From Neodidymelliopsis sp. IMI 364377 (lineage: Eukaryota; Ascomycota; Dothideomycetes; Pleosporales; Didymellaceae), in contig JAPEUT010000006.1 in NCBI GenBank assembly GCA_027946375.1, forward strand, positions 161,478 to 225,477: 64,000 bases of DNA, given 5' to 3'. Below are positions 21,039 through 32,501 of this stretch, piece by piece; the stretch's first letter is position 1; every line of letters begins with the position of its first letter. The translations under genes and the position numbers were made by a program. The notes beneath the pieces are model-generated. The model was given only the letters and a program-made list of their open reading frames with translations, did not search any database and was not told the origin of the DNA.

Positions 21039-21418
21039 ATGGCAGATTTTGAAGAAACCTTCAAGTGGGCCTTGTCCATTGGTGGATTCTCTGGCAGCGT
21101 TCTGTGTATTGCATGTATGTCTACCACAGCCAGAAACCCACCACTGGGGGGTGAACTAATTCGTCGCCGACCAATTTAGATAGGGTCAGCAAGTAATTGT
21201 GGCAGCAGCAGCGACGATAACAACTTTCATTGGAACTCTGCCTTATGAAATACACAAAGGGGTCTATTGCTTGTGCTAGGTCTAAATCTACAATATTGAA
21301 ACTTGTTATCGCCAGTCTCCAATGTCCTGCTGAGGTCAAGATTGCCTACTCCATCTTCGTTGTTGTGCCGTTCGCACTCTTGTTTCTTAAGCTGACGTTC
21401 TTCATACTCTATCTCTAA
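21039..21418 (+). pseudogene. Possible relic of a membrane-protein gene
   Basis: Two fragments on the plus strand look protein-like but do not join cleanly. The first, from ATG 21039, reads MADFEETFKWALSIGGFSGS and a few more hydrophobic residues before a possible GTATGT donor. The second, up to a stop at 21416-21418, reads KIAYSIFVVVPFALLFLKLT and onward, a hydrophobic stretch that would make a good membrane span and is loosely like fungal rhodopsin-domain proteins. I could not find a set of introns giving one open frame. A decayed gene, or a gene whose structure I mis-see, are both possible. Confidence 0.25.
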
Positions 21419-23329
21419 CCTTTGAGTTGTATCTACCAGGTAAGGATTAGCTCCCAGTTTAGTAACTGCTTTATGGTTCTATCTAACAGCACTGTTAGCA
21501 GTTACACCTTGTCATAGTTAACCCACACGAGACCTCTTATCACTTTGAACTTGAGGGGTTAAGTAGTTGATAGAAAAATTACAAGACGTCGCTGCAACGT
21601 CCCTCATTGAACCTCCTGGTGCAACTGACGATCAAGAAGGTAGTGACAGATAGCCATCACAGGGTGAGTACCTTGACGCGACGATTTCTGGGATTGTTTT
21701 CCATGGTAGGCCAGCCTGCATCTGTGTTACACGATCGACCAACTTAACTTGGTCAACGCGAAGATAAGTTTGTAGTATGTCGCGCATTGCGCGTACCTCC
21801 TTCTGACCACCAGCTTAGCCATCGCACTTAGTGTAGGCTGTGCTATGCTGGGGGCATCTGCATTCATGTTGTGTACGATCCTCTCGTCAAGCTCGATCAG
21901 GATAAAGGTTGTTCTTGGGTTACACCAACTGCGCATATTTATGTGTTGCTCCGATCTTGCCACCAACACTGATCGCGGTTATCCGGGATTGAGATGGAGA
22001 TGCAAAGCTACCAGTCATATCGAAGGATATTATAGCTACTAATATGTTGTCAAACATGAGACATATACACTTCTGACCCTGCGTTTCTGGGCTCTGCACT
22101 GTCCTGCGGGGTCGCCAGGTGATGCCCTCGTGCTACAGGTACTGCACGTTCTATCGAATATTGGCTTACTGCTAACGAAATGCAAGTCATGGTAGATCGA
22201 GATGGAGCACTGGGTAATAGTGCATATTTTAGTAGATGTTTGCACAACTAGCACCAACAGAGGCGGGGTCGAGCACTGCTTGCTTCACACGGGAATCCAC
22301 GGCACTACTTGACAGTCAGCCGGTGAGCATCTAATGCAGTGTCAAAAGTTGCATAACATAAAACCGGGTCTGCGTGATCGCAAAGCAACCTCGCGCTGCG
22401 GACCATCCCGAAATCCAATAGCAAGTGCTATCTCAACCACACTTACGTGACGAAGGTGCACCACGACTTGACAGCAGACTCAGCCCGGTTACTGCACAAC
22501 AATTGCTGTTATCGGCGTATCTTTCCAGACGTTATGTCTCTGGTTCAGTGTAGGCGTAATATTTCTCGTCTAATGTCTACTTGAACACTTTGCTACCATC
22601 GGACACCAATCTGGCGCACAACTTTTGATTCAGTATCCAATTCAAGTCTGCTCTTGGAATGCATCGTACCTGAATCAGCCTTAAGGCCTTGCGGTGATTT
22701 GACGCAAGCACTTTACCAGACTGAATTGCCAGACTTTTCTGTGCTCAAACATAGAGTCAGGTCTGGCTCAAGCTGGACCTAATAGCCTTTGCATTTGGCA
22801 GATTTGTCATGGTACTATGCACTATGTCTGAACACTAGATGAAATGAATTGAATGTACAACCCGAATTAGTGCTCTGAAAAGAGATTTAATCCAATGTTG
22901 CATTGCAGATTGAGCCTTGGCTGCGAATATCATGTGCTTGACTCAAGCGTCTCTTTGCTACATCTGTTCTCGTAATGCATAAGTGCGCTACAGTGGTCAA
23001 CTGTGATGGGGATCTACTACACCACGACATGAAGCATAGTCCAGTAAGCATTTGAACTTCTTCCTGCCACGGATATGCTCGCGCGCAGCACATGTTACTT
23101 CGCATGTTCACGGCCGGTTCAAATTCTTGGATCTCATCCGTGGTCTTGCCAATTGGTCAATAATCACCCCTCCCGGACAGCCATGATGTTGGACAGCGTC
23201 TCATCAATCTACACAGCTGTCGTCCTTATGGCTGATGGTTTCACAACTATCCTTGGAACACGCAGTGGTGTCTTTGTAGATCAATAAGTACTTGCATGGC
23301 GATACTCCCGAAATAGGGGATGACGCGAA

Positions 23330-23338
23330 TATATAAAG
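23330..23338 (+). promoter_or_regulatory. TATA box of the Vps62-like gene
   Basis: TATATAAAG about 140 bases upstream of the ATG at 23476, a suitable distance for a core promoter with an AT-rich leader. Confidence 0.5.
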
Positions 23339-23475
23339 ACAGAACTTCTCTCCATGCCAACAGCCACAAGTCAGCATTGAGCTATCGGTTTTCTAGACCC
23401 CATCTTGAGTCACTTGAGCAAAAGCCCTTCACTCAGATCTCCATCTGATCTTTGTTACAAGAAAGAATTCGCAAC

Positions 23476-24678
23476 ATGTCTAATGAAACCCGAGTATACG
23501 GCGACCTGAAAGTCACTTTGACATTGCAATTCGATTTGAGGTACGATGATGGAGGTACTGGCGCCAATAACGGAAACTTGGGAATCCATCATCCCAAAGC
23601 GCAGGGCGACATGCGAGCTTTGGGGTCATTCGCGCATCCAGACTGGGAAGACCAAAACAACAAAAGAGCAAGCCTCCTGGTTGGAAATGCCCCTGGCAAT
23701 CATAAGTCTGCAGTCGCCAATCCTGTCAGTTACACGAGAATCTGGGATGACGGTGGAAGCGGAGGAAACCATGATGGCACAATTTGGAGGCCCAACGCTC
23801 CATCGGGATATATTTCGCTCGGAGACGTTGCAACCAATGGCTACAACGCTCCATCGACGAACAATATATGGTGTGTTCGAGAAGACCTGGTTGTGGAATC
23901 TGATTACGATACTACCAAGATACGAGATGATCGTGGTTCTGGCGCCAAAATGAACGGTGCTGTCTGGGCAATTACTCGTCCAATTATGCGTGTCCACGGC
24001 TCTGATAAGATTCCAGTCCTGGCAGATCTATTCCGAGGCCACGAAGATTATCATGCGCCGCCTGCAATGAATCTTGCTAAAGTCCTGGCATTACCCTGTC
24101 CGAAGAACTTCAATAATTTTACCACACCGCCGCCAGCTTTCACAAAGGAAACGCTTCCAAGAGGTGGAGATACATTCAGTGACACAAAGCAGAGCGAGGT
24201 CATCCTGCCTTTCACTGTCTTCTTCCTTCCCACGGATAGGGCGAGCCTGAGTCATATCTCGAAGCCATTCTGTACTCTTGCTAAACGTACGGCGTAGTAC
24301 GTTCACGCCACTCATTCCAACAACAGTGCAGGTCAGATCTCAGACACAACGGCAATCAAAAGAGGTGTCTCCCAGACTGAATCCGCCGAGATGTCGAATT
24401 CTGCTGCAGTGTCAGTCACAGGCTCGTATGGTATCAAGGGTTTTGGCATGGAAGTCAGCCTCAACTACCAGTTCACGTCAACCGAGTCCTCCTCGTATAC
24501 TGAATACAGTGAGAACATTCGTGAGCAGGGATTCACTGTACCTCCATACCATGCAACAGTCTTCCTAGTCAGACACGTCTGGCTCAAAGCAAGTCGTAGT
24601 GATGGTTCTGGAGTTTTGCGGGAGATTGGCTTCAACGCCAATGACGATATTCAACTGGTTGGTGTCGATCTCAAGTAG
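23476..24678 (+). CDS. Vps62-like protein with aerolysin-type C-terminal module
   Basis: Two exons (23476-24286 and 24332-24678), phase-1 intron, 385 residues. The N-terminal half shows repeats typical of the Vps62/DUF946 family: DDGGSGGNHDGTIWRPN and DDRGSGAKMNGAVWA, each with a GYISLGD-like or related element. The C-terminal 100 residues are Ser/Thr-rich alternating beta-strands ending in a VPPYHATVFLVRHVWLKA motif, the pattern of the aerolysin/ETX-MTX2 beta-pore-forming superfamily. No signal peptide. Family members include both vacuolar-sorting-named proteins and pore-forming lectin-like proteins; whether this one makes pores is not shown by sequence. No break is seen: the frame change at 24287 is explained by the intron. 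It stands alone in gene-poor DNA behind a strong TATA box. Confidence 0.72.
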
Positions 24679-25868
24679 TCAGAGTCGATTTTGTACGGCA
24701 AGTCACGATCTAAATTGAATGAACGAACTTTTCCTTTGTGTCAAGTTGTCTTTACTTTTACTGTGGTGACAAGAGCATGGACTATCACAAGGTCTTCTGG
24801 AAAGAGCGTCGGATCAACCTATGTTTGCCCAAGGGGACTAGTACATCATCCTGAGGTAATTCCACATGGAGTCAAACCATCAGTCTTGTCCTCCACTTTT
24901 GTGCTTTATCCAAATTCGATACGTGATGATACTACTGCCTGTACCGTATATGTCAAAAGACATCTCTATTTGGCAACACGCAGCTTCGGCTCCAGCCGTA
25001 TGACTCTCTGATTCACGACGGTGTTGAATCTTCCAAGATCGCTCACTGAAGTGATGGAGAATTATCACACCAGCCGCACCATTTCTGAACAAATCGATAT
25101 ACTGTACCCGTGACGAAAGCTTAGGTTGCCAGAATGATACAGCCATACAACACGAGTTCGATTCTGGGTGCGTTGATCTATCCATGTTGTGCGAAGAAGG
25201 AATTGAGGAGATTGTCAACGAGAAACTCCACAAAGACACAGTCGAAGTCCAAAATCTTGAACCTCACACATTGCCTGGCAGAGGAAAAAAGAAAAAAAAA
25301 AAAAAAAAAAAAAAATCCAAAAATAGCTCAACACGAGTTTGAAGAGTCCTTGGGAAATCATCGTCCATTGGTGGATACTTGTGCAGCACTATGGGCATTG
25401 CATCTGCGTAGCACGTCCGAGGGGCGGCCGACCACGGCCAGAAACCCGTCGGCCAAAACTCACATGTATATGTCCACTTCAGCGTCTGAACGTTCGCATT
25501 GGCTCGTGATTCAAGTGCCGTTCGAAGCCTTGCGAAGCTCATGTACACGACCATCCCATTGGTGGATCTTCAAAGTGCGCAGGTCTTGGCTTTCCCCATA
25601 CCCCATACATTACCCCAGACGCTAAGCACGGGAAAAACGGGGTTGAGATCATCACGCTATGGATTTGCGGATAATCCCCTCGGAACTGTCCAAAGCAGGG
25701 TGCAGACCTCGGGACGGATGCAGATCCAGTGCTAGTCCACTGTGCTTGCTTACGATGATGGTGAAGCAATTCGGCATATATGTACCCGATTCTGTATCGT
25801 TTCATGTCTTTCAATAATCTTGTTCCGCGCATTAACCGGTAGACTGTCACTTTCGAACTCTATGAAGT
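24679..25868. other. 1.2-kb intergenic region with poly(A) tract
   Basis: No gene supported. It holds the A-run listed separately and otherwise short overlapping open frames. Confidence 0.45.
25285..25315 (+). repeat. Poly(A) tract
   Basis: Six A, one G, then 24 A in a row (25292-25315). No gene or target-site duplication recognised next to it; simple low-complexity DNA or the tail of an old retroposed copy. Confidence 0.85.
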
Positions 25869-27634
25869 ATGATGTGGACTGTTCTGTTTCTTTTGTCCAG
25901 TGGGCTTGCGCTCGCCACTAAGACCGTTCAGCCCCCGGTCATAAAGTCAGAAGCTGGAATTTTTCACGGCCGCTACCTACCTGAGTTTGAACAAGATCTC
26001 TTTCTTGGTATCAAGTATGCGCCCAAGCCTGTGCGATTCACCCCAGCAGAACTCAGTCGAAACGCACCGACGACGACCTTCAATGTCTCTCAGTATGGCC
26101 TCGACTGCACTGGTTATGGCTCGGATACCACACGGCTAGTCAAAGAAGGCTGGACGAAGATGGGTGAAGATTGCCTACATCTCAACATCGTCAAGCCTAG
26201 AACAAAACAGAAGAAATTGCCAGTATTGCTCTGGATTTACGGTGGAGGTTGGCAACAAGGCGCTACAAGCGACCCAAGGTAAGGCCAACCCTTTCGTGGT
26301 ATCTATATCTGAACACTAACCATAGTTCAGATACAACATGAGCTATATTGTCGAACAATCTGTACTCAACAAGAAACCCATCATTGGCATATCGATCAAC
26401 TACCGAATGGCGGCGTTCGGTTTCATCTCGAGTAACGAAGTCAACAAAGAGGGCGTTCAAAACCTTGGACTGCGCGATCAGCGCCTCGCCATGCAGTGGG
26501 TGCATAAGCACATATCTTCCTTTAGTGGAGACCCATCTAAAGTCACGATCTGGGGTGAGAGTGCAGGCGCATACTCGGTCGGTGACCATATCAACGCATA
26601 TGATGGTCAGAATGACGGCCTCTTCCGAGCTGCAATCCTTGAAAGTGGTGGTTCAGTAGGTGCGCCTTTAAATGGAACAGACTGGTACCAGGGTATGTAC
26701 ACGAACCTCACTGCGTCAGTTGGCTGCACGAACTCTACAAATACACTGCAGTGTTTACGTGAGGTTCCGTACGAGACGATAGCACCATATGGCTATGTGG
26801 GTCTCGAGTGGTTTCACGTCATCGACGGTTCTTTTGTTCCTCGCTACGGTCAAGAGTCTCTCCTTAGTGGCAAGTTTGCAAAGATACCCCTGATACTGGG
26901 CACGAACACGGATGAAGGATTTGGCGTGAATGGCGTCAACACAGACGAACAAGCTGTTGAACAGCTTTTGACCTCGAAACGATGGAACGTCGATGAGGAA
27001 CAAGCACGGCGCCTACTTGAGCTTTACCCAAACGACCCTACTTTGGGAGAACCATATGGATGGGGGAACCGAACTTGGCCTGAGTATGGGCTGCAGTACA
27101 AACGCTATCAGAGTATCGCTACTGATCTGACAATGTATGCTCCCAGAAGGCTGCTGGCAGAAAGAATGAGTGACTACGTTGAGAATGTATTTTCTTATCG
27201 TTGGGATGCTCCAAAATTCAACACGACACCAAGTACAATTGGTATCAACCACTTCTCTGAGGTAAATCGTTCCTGCCAAAGATCTATATACTGTACTTAC
27301 CAGAATATGTCAGATTCCATTTGTCTTCGGCAACACCGTGCAGCAGATCACACCACTCGGGAACAGCACAGCCAATTTGAGACTTTCCAACCTGGTCATC
27401 AGAATGTGGACTTCTTTCGTTTACGATTTAGACCCGAACGGGCACGGAAGTGAGATGTTTCTTTCCATGGGCTTGCAAAACTAGCTGACCCATAATGCAG
27501 TCTCGAACGTTGATGAATGGCCACGATATGGGAACAACACATCAAATTTCGTCTTTCGAGCGGACCGCAGCTACATCGAAAAGGACAATGATCGATCTGA
27601 GGGAGTCTCATACATCAACAGTCTTGTACGTTGA
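25869..27634 (+). CDS. Secreted type B carboxylesterase/lipase
   Basis: Four exons (25869-26278, 26331-27261, 27314-27449, 27501-27634) give 536 residues of the alpha/beta-hydrolase carboxylesterase type B family. A signal peptide (MMWTVLFLLSSGLALA) is followed by the family start LFLGIKYA. The oxyanion motif YGGGW, the nucleophile elbow GESAG (Ser214), the acid in NTDEGFG (Glu332) and the His in INHFSE (His444) complete the triad. The His lies just before the exon 2/3 junction, which joins to IPFVFGNT as expected. Several N-x-S/T sites support secretion. Substrate unknown: fungal relatives hydrolyse lipids, cholinesters or plant and mycotoxin esters. The length agrees with the family, and nothing is missing. 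Confidence 0.9.
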
Positions 27635-28157
27635 CGATGGTTGCGGTGATGCAATGCAGTTACCGTCAAACAATTAGACGATTCAATCGTAGTGTTCCAC
27701 AGTGACGACATATGATCGTACTGTCGAGCTAATGACTCTCTTGCCGGATCTCCCTCAATATCCTGTGTGACACGTAAGCGGCTCGGAATATAACGTGGCT
27801 ACGAACGCTTATGGGCTGATATCAGTGAGCTCCCAAACAATCGCACCTTAAACAGAAACTTGCGTCGCAAAACGCAGTATTGTATCTGCATTTAGAGACG
27901 ACCCATTAGACTCAACAAAGGTGTTGTATTCATAAGTTGTCTACTTCATCCTCCACGCGACGGTGTAGGGTATCTGCCACTTGTTTGATATCGCAGACGT
28001 CCTAAAGGCTAAGCATCAGTGCTATTGAACATTCATACAGGTAGAAACCGTCTAAAATATTACAAAGATTTACGACATTCGCTAAGTACTGCTGCTTACC
28101 ACCTTTATCCGTATGAAGTATTATGCTTATCGAAATTAATCAAAATTACAGCCCCGT
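27635..28157. other. Convergent spacer
   Basis: AT-rich DNA between two gene ends; nothing recognised. Confidence 0.4.
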
Positions 28158-29483
28158 CTACTTTTCGAAGACGACCTGGACATTCGTGATCTTCGTGATG
28201 CCCTTGGGTTCGACTCCAATCATAGGTCGGTATTCTTCAAGCATCGTTTTCTCGCTCTTCGCACTCGCTAGCTTACGCTCTGACTCCGAGCTTGAAGTCA
28301 ATGTAAACACTTCTCTGCCAATACTGACAGCCGTTCCATTATGGCCAGGGCTCAATCCCCCCTCCATGTCTTTGTACGACCTGCGCGTGCTGAAGAAACT
28401 AGTCTTCCAACTGAGCTTCTTAGCTACGACGCGGTACAATGGACGCAATGTTGGTAAGGACCCGGCCGTAATGGCGAGACTCATCTCGACTTCAGACCAT
28501 ATGGCGATGGGCACAGTGGCGTAGAGAAACTCCAGGTCCATGAAAGTTGGGACATAGGCTAGTCGAACGATGACTGCTGTGCTTGCACTGATTTGTGTGT
28601 CAGCAAGTGAATGTACGTGATGAGATAATGTAATCAGTAGTACGTACATGCATGCCATACTTAAGATAGGAATCAGCGCAACCTTGGAGTTTCGACTCAT
28701 GTTCAATCCTTTAATGAGAAAGACTGGGAGAATAGCGAAGCTGAAGTCACAGGCCGCGAAGATGGCGGACATCACATACGTGAAAGCGATGATGATGTCC
28801 ATGCTGATGCATGTTCCTGCTTCGCCGAGCGTTCGAGTCCAGAAGTACTGCACTGGGTTGCACTGGAAGGTCGTCAAGAGCCCAAACACCAGACCAGTAA
28901 GTACGCTAGTGTACATGACAACGTGGATGATCCAGCGGTAGGTTTGTTTGGTGATTGGTGTGATGCGGAGAAGCGAGAGACCAACAGATACTTTCGCACC
29001 TATCATGGTGAGGCAGTACGAGAAGTAGCATATCCACCAGAACTACGACAAAAGACACAGTTAGCCTTAGCCATAGAGGTTGCATGTGAACTGTCATAGA
29101 GTGAGAAGAAGTACGTACCCTCATTGCCATCATCATGCTATTAGGTGTAAGGCTTCTCATCAGTCTGCCAGTACCAGTGAGGGCGCCTCCAATGGCACAT
29201 GTTGAGTTCATGGTCTGAAGTCTTTTTGTTAGCAGAAATGCTACCAACAGATGGCATGAACAAATCTGAGACGCACATGCATCAGTTGAGCAAACACCAT
29301 CCATCCGTCGTCCCAACCAAAAGCTTTGACGACGAACGCACGAACGTAGATTCGTAGTGCCACAGCTACCCATGCCATGGAGAGGAAGAACACCTCAATC
29401 TATCCATACAGGTCAGCTGTATACCATGTAAGACGGGTTGATGTTTGTACCCGGATGAGCTCAATGGCACGATGTCCAATCAT
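28158..29483 (-). CDS. Rhodopsin-domain integral membrane protein (PTH11/SAT-like)
   Basis: Five exons (29483-29451, 29399-29277, 29214-29119, 29042-28648, 28587-28158) give 358 residues. It fits the fungal seven-helix rhodopsin domain found in PTH11-like receptors. Signatures: LRIYVRAFVVKAFGWDDGWM near the start, FQCNPVQYFW in the third-to-fourth helix region, and the loop Cys before ISMDIIIAFTYVMSAIFAACD. The last helices (LAYVPTFMDLEFLYATVPIA) precede a cytoplasmic tail of about 90 residues, Ser-rich. No CFEM domain, so it is not of the full Pth11 form. Ligand unknown. The short first exon (33 bases, MIGHRAIELIR) is inferred from splice sites; the rest is firm. Confidence 0.8.
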
Positions 29484-30521
29484 GATGTAGGTTTTTGACG
29501 CGAAATGTGATGGGCTGCAAACTTCGAAGACGGCGCAAGCTCTTGATCTGGCAAGTCCGAGGAGTTCGAAACTGCGATTGACTCAAGACCTTATACTTCT
29601 GTGCTGAACCGCGGAGTATTGTCCCGCGATCAGCATTATAACAGCACACCCCTTTTGTCGTGTAGGTACACAGGTTATAAGATGCAGTGTGCAGGGGGCC
29701 ATGAAGACCTTTTCTTGCATTTGTCCTCTTTACCCCTGCATTATGTAGCTATGTTCTAGCAAATTGGGTCAAGAGGGCGAACGTGTCGCACACAATACAG
29801 TAAAGTCGATTTGAGGTTTACGATGAACTTGGCAAGTGCGCTCGATGATCGCGGGATGTGAGCAACCTTACCATGTACTCGGTAACTGTAGTACTGTTAG
29901 AAGAGTGTCAGATCACCTAGACTTGTCCACATGGAGACATGTATCTGACACGTCCTGCACTTAGGCTGAGGGGTGTATTGATCAACCATTCGCCGAGGCC
30001 ATCATGGATATGCGCTTGGGTACCAACGCGCACCGGCGTAACTCGGATGTGTTGATACCATGATGGTGGTCAAAAGGTTAATATGACTCCATACTGACCA
30101 TGACTCTTGTGAATCCTAGGGTGTTGCATTGCGTTCGACTGGAGAGGCGAAGCTAGAACAAATAACTCAGAAACACAATGTTTCCGAGTGCTCCCGACAC
30201 AAGGCAGATGCATCCAGGACGTCTGATAACTTTCGGAAGATTTGCGGTGTCGCTTCAGTCTGGTGAAGCTTCCCATCTGTCTGAGGGATCTGCAACGCGG
30301 CACTTGTTAGTTCGCTGATCGCAATTGAAGCTCTGTCGGCCTTAGTCCACGTGACTATGTCCGGTGCTGTATGCAACATCAACTACCAAATATATCCGGT
30401 GCCCAAATATGGACGCTCGAGGCTGACAATAATTGTGTTGAATTGCTGTTGTCGGTGTGCTCTTGCACATCGAACAAAGAGATCCTAGCGTACACTATCA
30501 TACAAGATCATCCACGAGTCT
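29484..30521. other. 1-kb intergenic region
   Basis: No gene supported; only short frames on both strands without recognisable protein character. Confidence 0.4.
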
Positions 30522-30969
30522 CTACACGCCATACCTGAACTCTCGCACCTTCTTCTGGTAGTAATAAGTCGCAAGAAGGCCCGTGGCACCGAGAGCGATT
30601 GGCACTGGTGCCCTTCCACCAGTCTTGATGATTCTTGGGATGGCGGATCCTAGCAGAACCACACTGTTTCCCAGGGCGAGCTCTGTGCCGTAGTCCTTGT
30701 TCTCTTTAATCAGGTAGCCTAAGGTAGGTCAATAAGCTGCACATATGTAGAACTGAGAGCAATTGATATTGTGTTCAGCTTACCAGAGTAACCGTAGGAA
30801 GCACCGAGTACAAGACCTGCTACAAGAGAAGGAGTTGAGCGCGTGCGGAGGTAACCGGCTGTTCCGCCGACCGACACTGCGATAGACGTTAACGACGAGC
30901 CCCTGATTGCATCGGACTTGCAGTGTGCTTACGAAGGCCGGCGAGTGTGAAAGATGGGTGCTCTGCCAT
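30522..30969 (-). CDS. TMEM14 family small membrane protein
   Basis: Three exons (30969-30933, 30876-30784, 30718-30522) give 108 residues. The protein matches the TMEM14 family closely: MAEHPSFTLAGL, RTRSTPSLVAGLVLGASYGYSG and LIKENKDYGTELALG are the family's conserved stretches, and the C-terminal half forms further Gly/Ala-rich membrane helices before a basic end. TMEM14C in vertebrates sits in the mitochondrial inner membrane and aids porphyrinogen import for haem synthesis; the fungal members are mostly untested. It lies 348 bases behind the stop of the haem-oxygenase-like gene, same strand. Too short and too split to be seen as one open frame. Confidence 0.88.
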
Positions 30970-31317
30970 TGTTGTTCGATTTTTTGAGATCAATTGATGA
31001 TGCAGGTTAGCAGAGGCGAGTGTCAAGGCTGCGCAGAACCACTTCAATTCGCGTTATGTAACGGAGCACGGGCCTCAGTTCTTGTTCTTGATGTCGTTCA
31101 ACTTGCAGCATAGGAAGACGGCACTTATGTAGAAGACAAGGTCATATGTAAGTATTCTACGTAATAACAATACTCGACACAATGGTCGAATGGGGTCGCG
31201 TAGTGCATCTAGGGTATCTTGCTCTTCGCCATGCAAACAAAACCACAACATCCGACAGAACAAACCGAAGCCTTCAGACATTATCGCCTCACGGCATCGC
31301 TAACTCAAAAGCGACAT
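30970..31317. other. Spacer between TMEM14 and haem-oxygenase-like genes
   Basis: Both genes are on the minus strand; this holds the TMEM14 promoter and the upstream gene's 3' UTR. Nothing else seen. Confidence 0.4.
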
Positions 31318-32501
31318 CTACCAGTCCTGAAGTAAGCTGACATCTAACGCAGGTAATAGCGCAACACAGATAAGACACCCAAGTGCCACGAGACTGCTTG
31401 TGATTTCTGGTCGCCTCAAAAAAGCAGCAATTGGTTTGAGGGAATTGGAAGCGCGCCTGATCTCGACAGGCTGCTCCATCAGAGCTTGCTTTTCGCTCGG
31501 TGTCTCCTTCAGGACCTGGGACAATGGATCCTTGCTTTGGTGTGGTGGGACTGGAGTCGAACCGACCAGATCGTCCAGCTCGTCGACGAGTGTAGCGCAC
31601 AAAGTAAAGATGTTCTTCGCCTCTTCAATCACGTCCACTCTCTCATCAGGTGTAAACAGCGTCTCGGCAGCCTCAAGTCTGAGCTTGAACTCAGCCTTGA
31701 TATCTTCGCCATCATGTGAACCAGTAAAGTGCCAGAACGATAATCCACGATTCTCGAGCCCCTGGTGGTCATCTACACTCCTTGCAGGCCAAAAGTCTTC
31801 ACCAGCTCGATGTAGCCCTGCTCTTATCCACCGCCCGCCTGAGAAGACCGCCATGTAGAAGCACCAGGCATACGCCACCAACGTCCACGGCTTCTCGTTT
31901 ATAGTCTTGCGGATATGTGTGCAAAACGCCGCGACCTTATCGCCGGGATACTTGGCAAATAGAACTTCAAGATCTGTAGGGTGCAGGCCTAGCAAATACT
32001 CGAGATCTCTCTTTAGGCGACCGGAGCGCAGTAAGCCTCGAGGACGTAGTGTTTGTAGGAAGGCAGCGACTGGTGGCGATGGTAGTGTTGGCGCACCTAG
32101 TGTGGATGTGAAGAGGTCTGGCGAGTCGTACGGGTTTACGAGGAGGTAAGACAGGAGGGGTGATGTAGGTGAGATCGTCAACGGGTCAAGTATCGACTCA
32201 GAGGGGGAAGCTGAGCGAGCATAGTCGCGTATTAAGTCGGCCCATAAGCTCTCAAAGGTGAGATAGATGTGCGCAAAGTGTAGGAGTCCTGTTGCGTAGA
32301 GTGTCGAGTCAGAGGTGTTTGGTGGAAGACCGAGGGGAAGACGGCTCGTTATCAAACGGTTGAGATTGGTATGTAAGGTCCTATGTTCTTGTAAGCATAT
32401 GCGTAATCAGTGTTGCTAGACGCAAGGGTGAGAGCATACCGTGTCGCAGCATTAATCTCGCCCGATAGGGACACAGGCAGTCCTCTTGCGCTCTCCAACA
32501 T
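31318..32501 (-). CDS. Haem-oxygenase-like protein with C-terminal membrane anchor
   Basis: Two exons (32501-32440 and 32380-31318) give 374 residues. The N-terminal INAATRTLHTNLNRL matches the proximal helix of haem oxygenases, with His24 in the place of the haem ligand. The distal-helix equivalent is YAWCFYMAVFSGGRWI, keeping the flexible Ser-Gly-Gly. GEDIKAEFKLRL follows as in fungal members. The C-terminus has a hydrophobic span (LVALGCLICVALLPALDV), so the enzyme is probably tail-anchored, as are haem oxygenases on the ER. Insertions between the two helices make it longer than canonical enzymes of about 250-290 residues, so activity is not assured. The start is uncertain: an in-frame ATG at 32591 would add 30 residues. 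Confidence 0.8.

Larger units (their letters stand above)
20791..23475. other. 2.7-kb gene-poor region, no intact gene
   Basis: No supported intact gene. It contains short fragments with hydrophobic coding potential (21039-21418, listed separately) and otherwise only short random frames. No terminal repeats, transposase or reverse-transcriptase fragments were recognised. The sequence is more AT-rich than the housekeeping part. A TATATAAAG motif at 23330-23338 lies about 140 bases before the next start codon and is a likely TATA box. Confidence 0.5.

Noticed and set aside
24287..24331. Apparent frameshift or stop in the Vps62-like gene
   Set aside because: A canonical GT..AG intron of 45 bases in phase 1 removes the stop, so the gene is intact.
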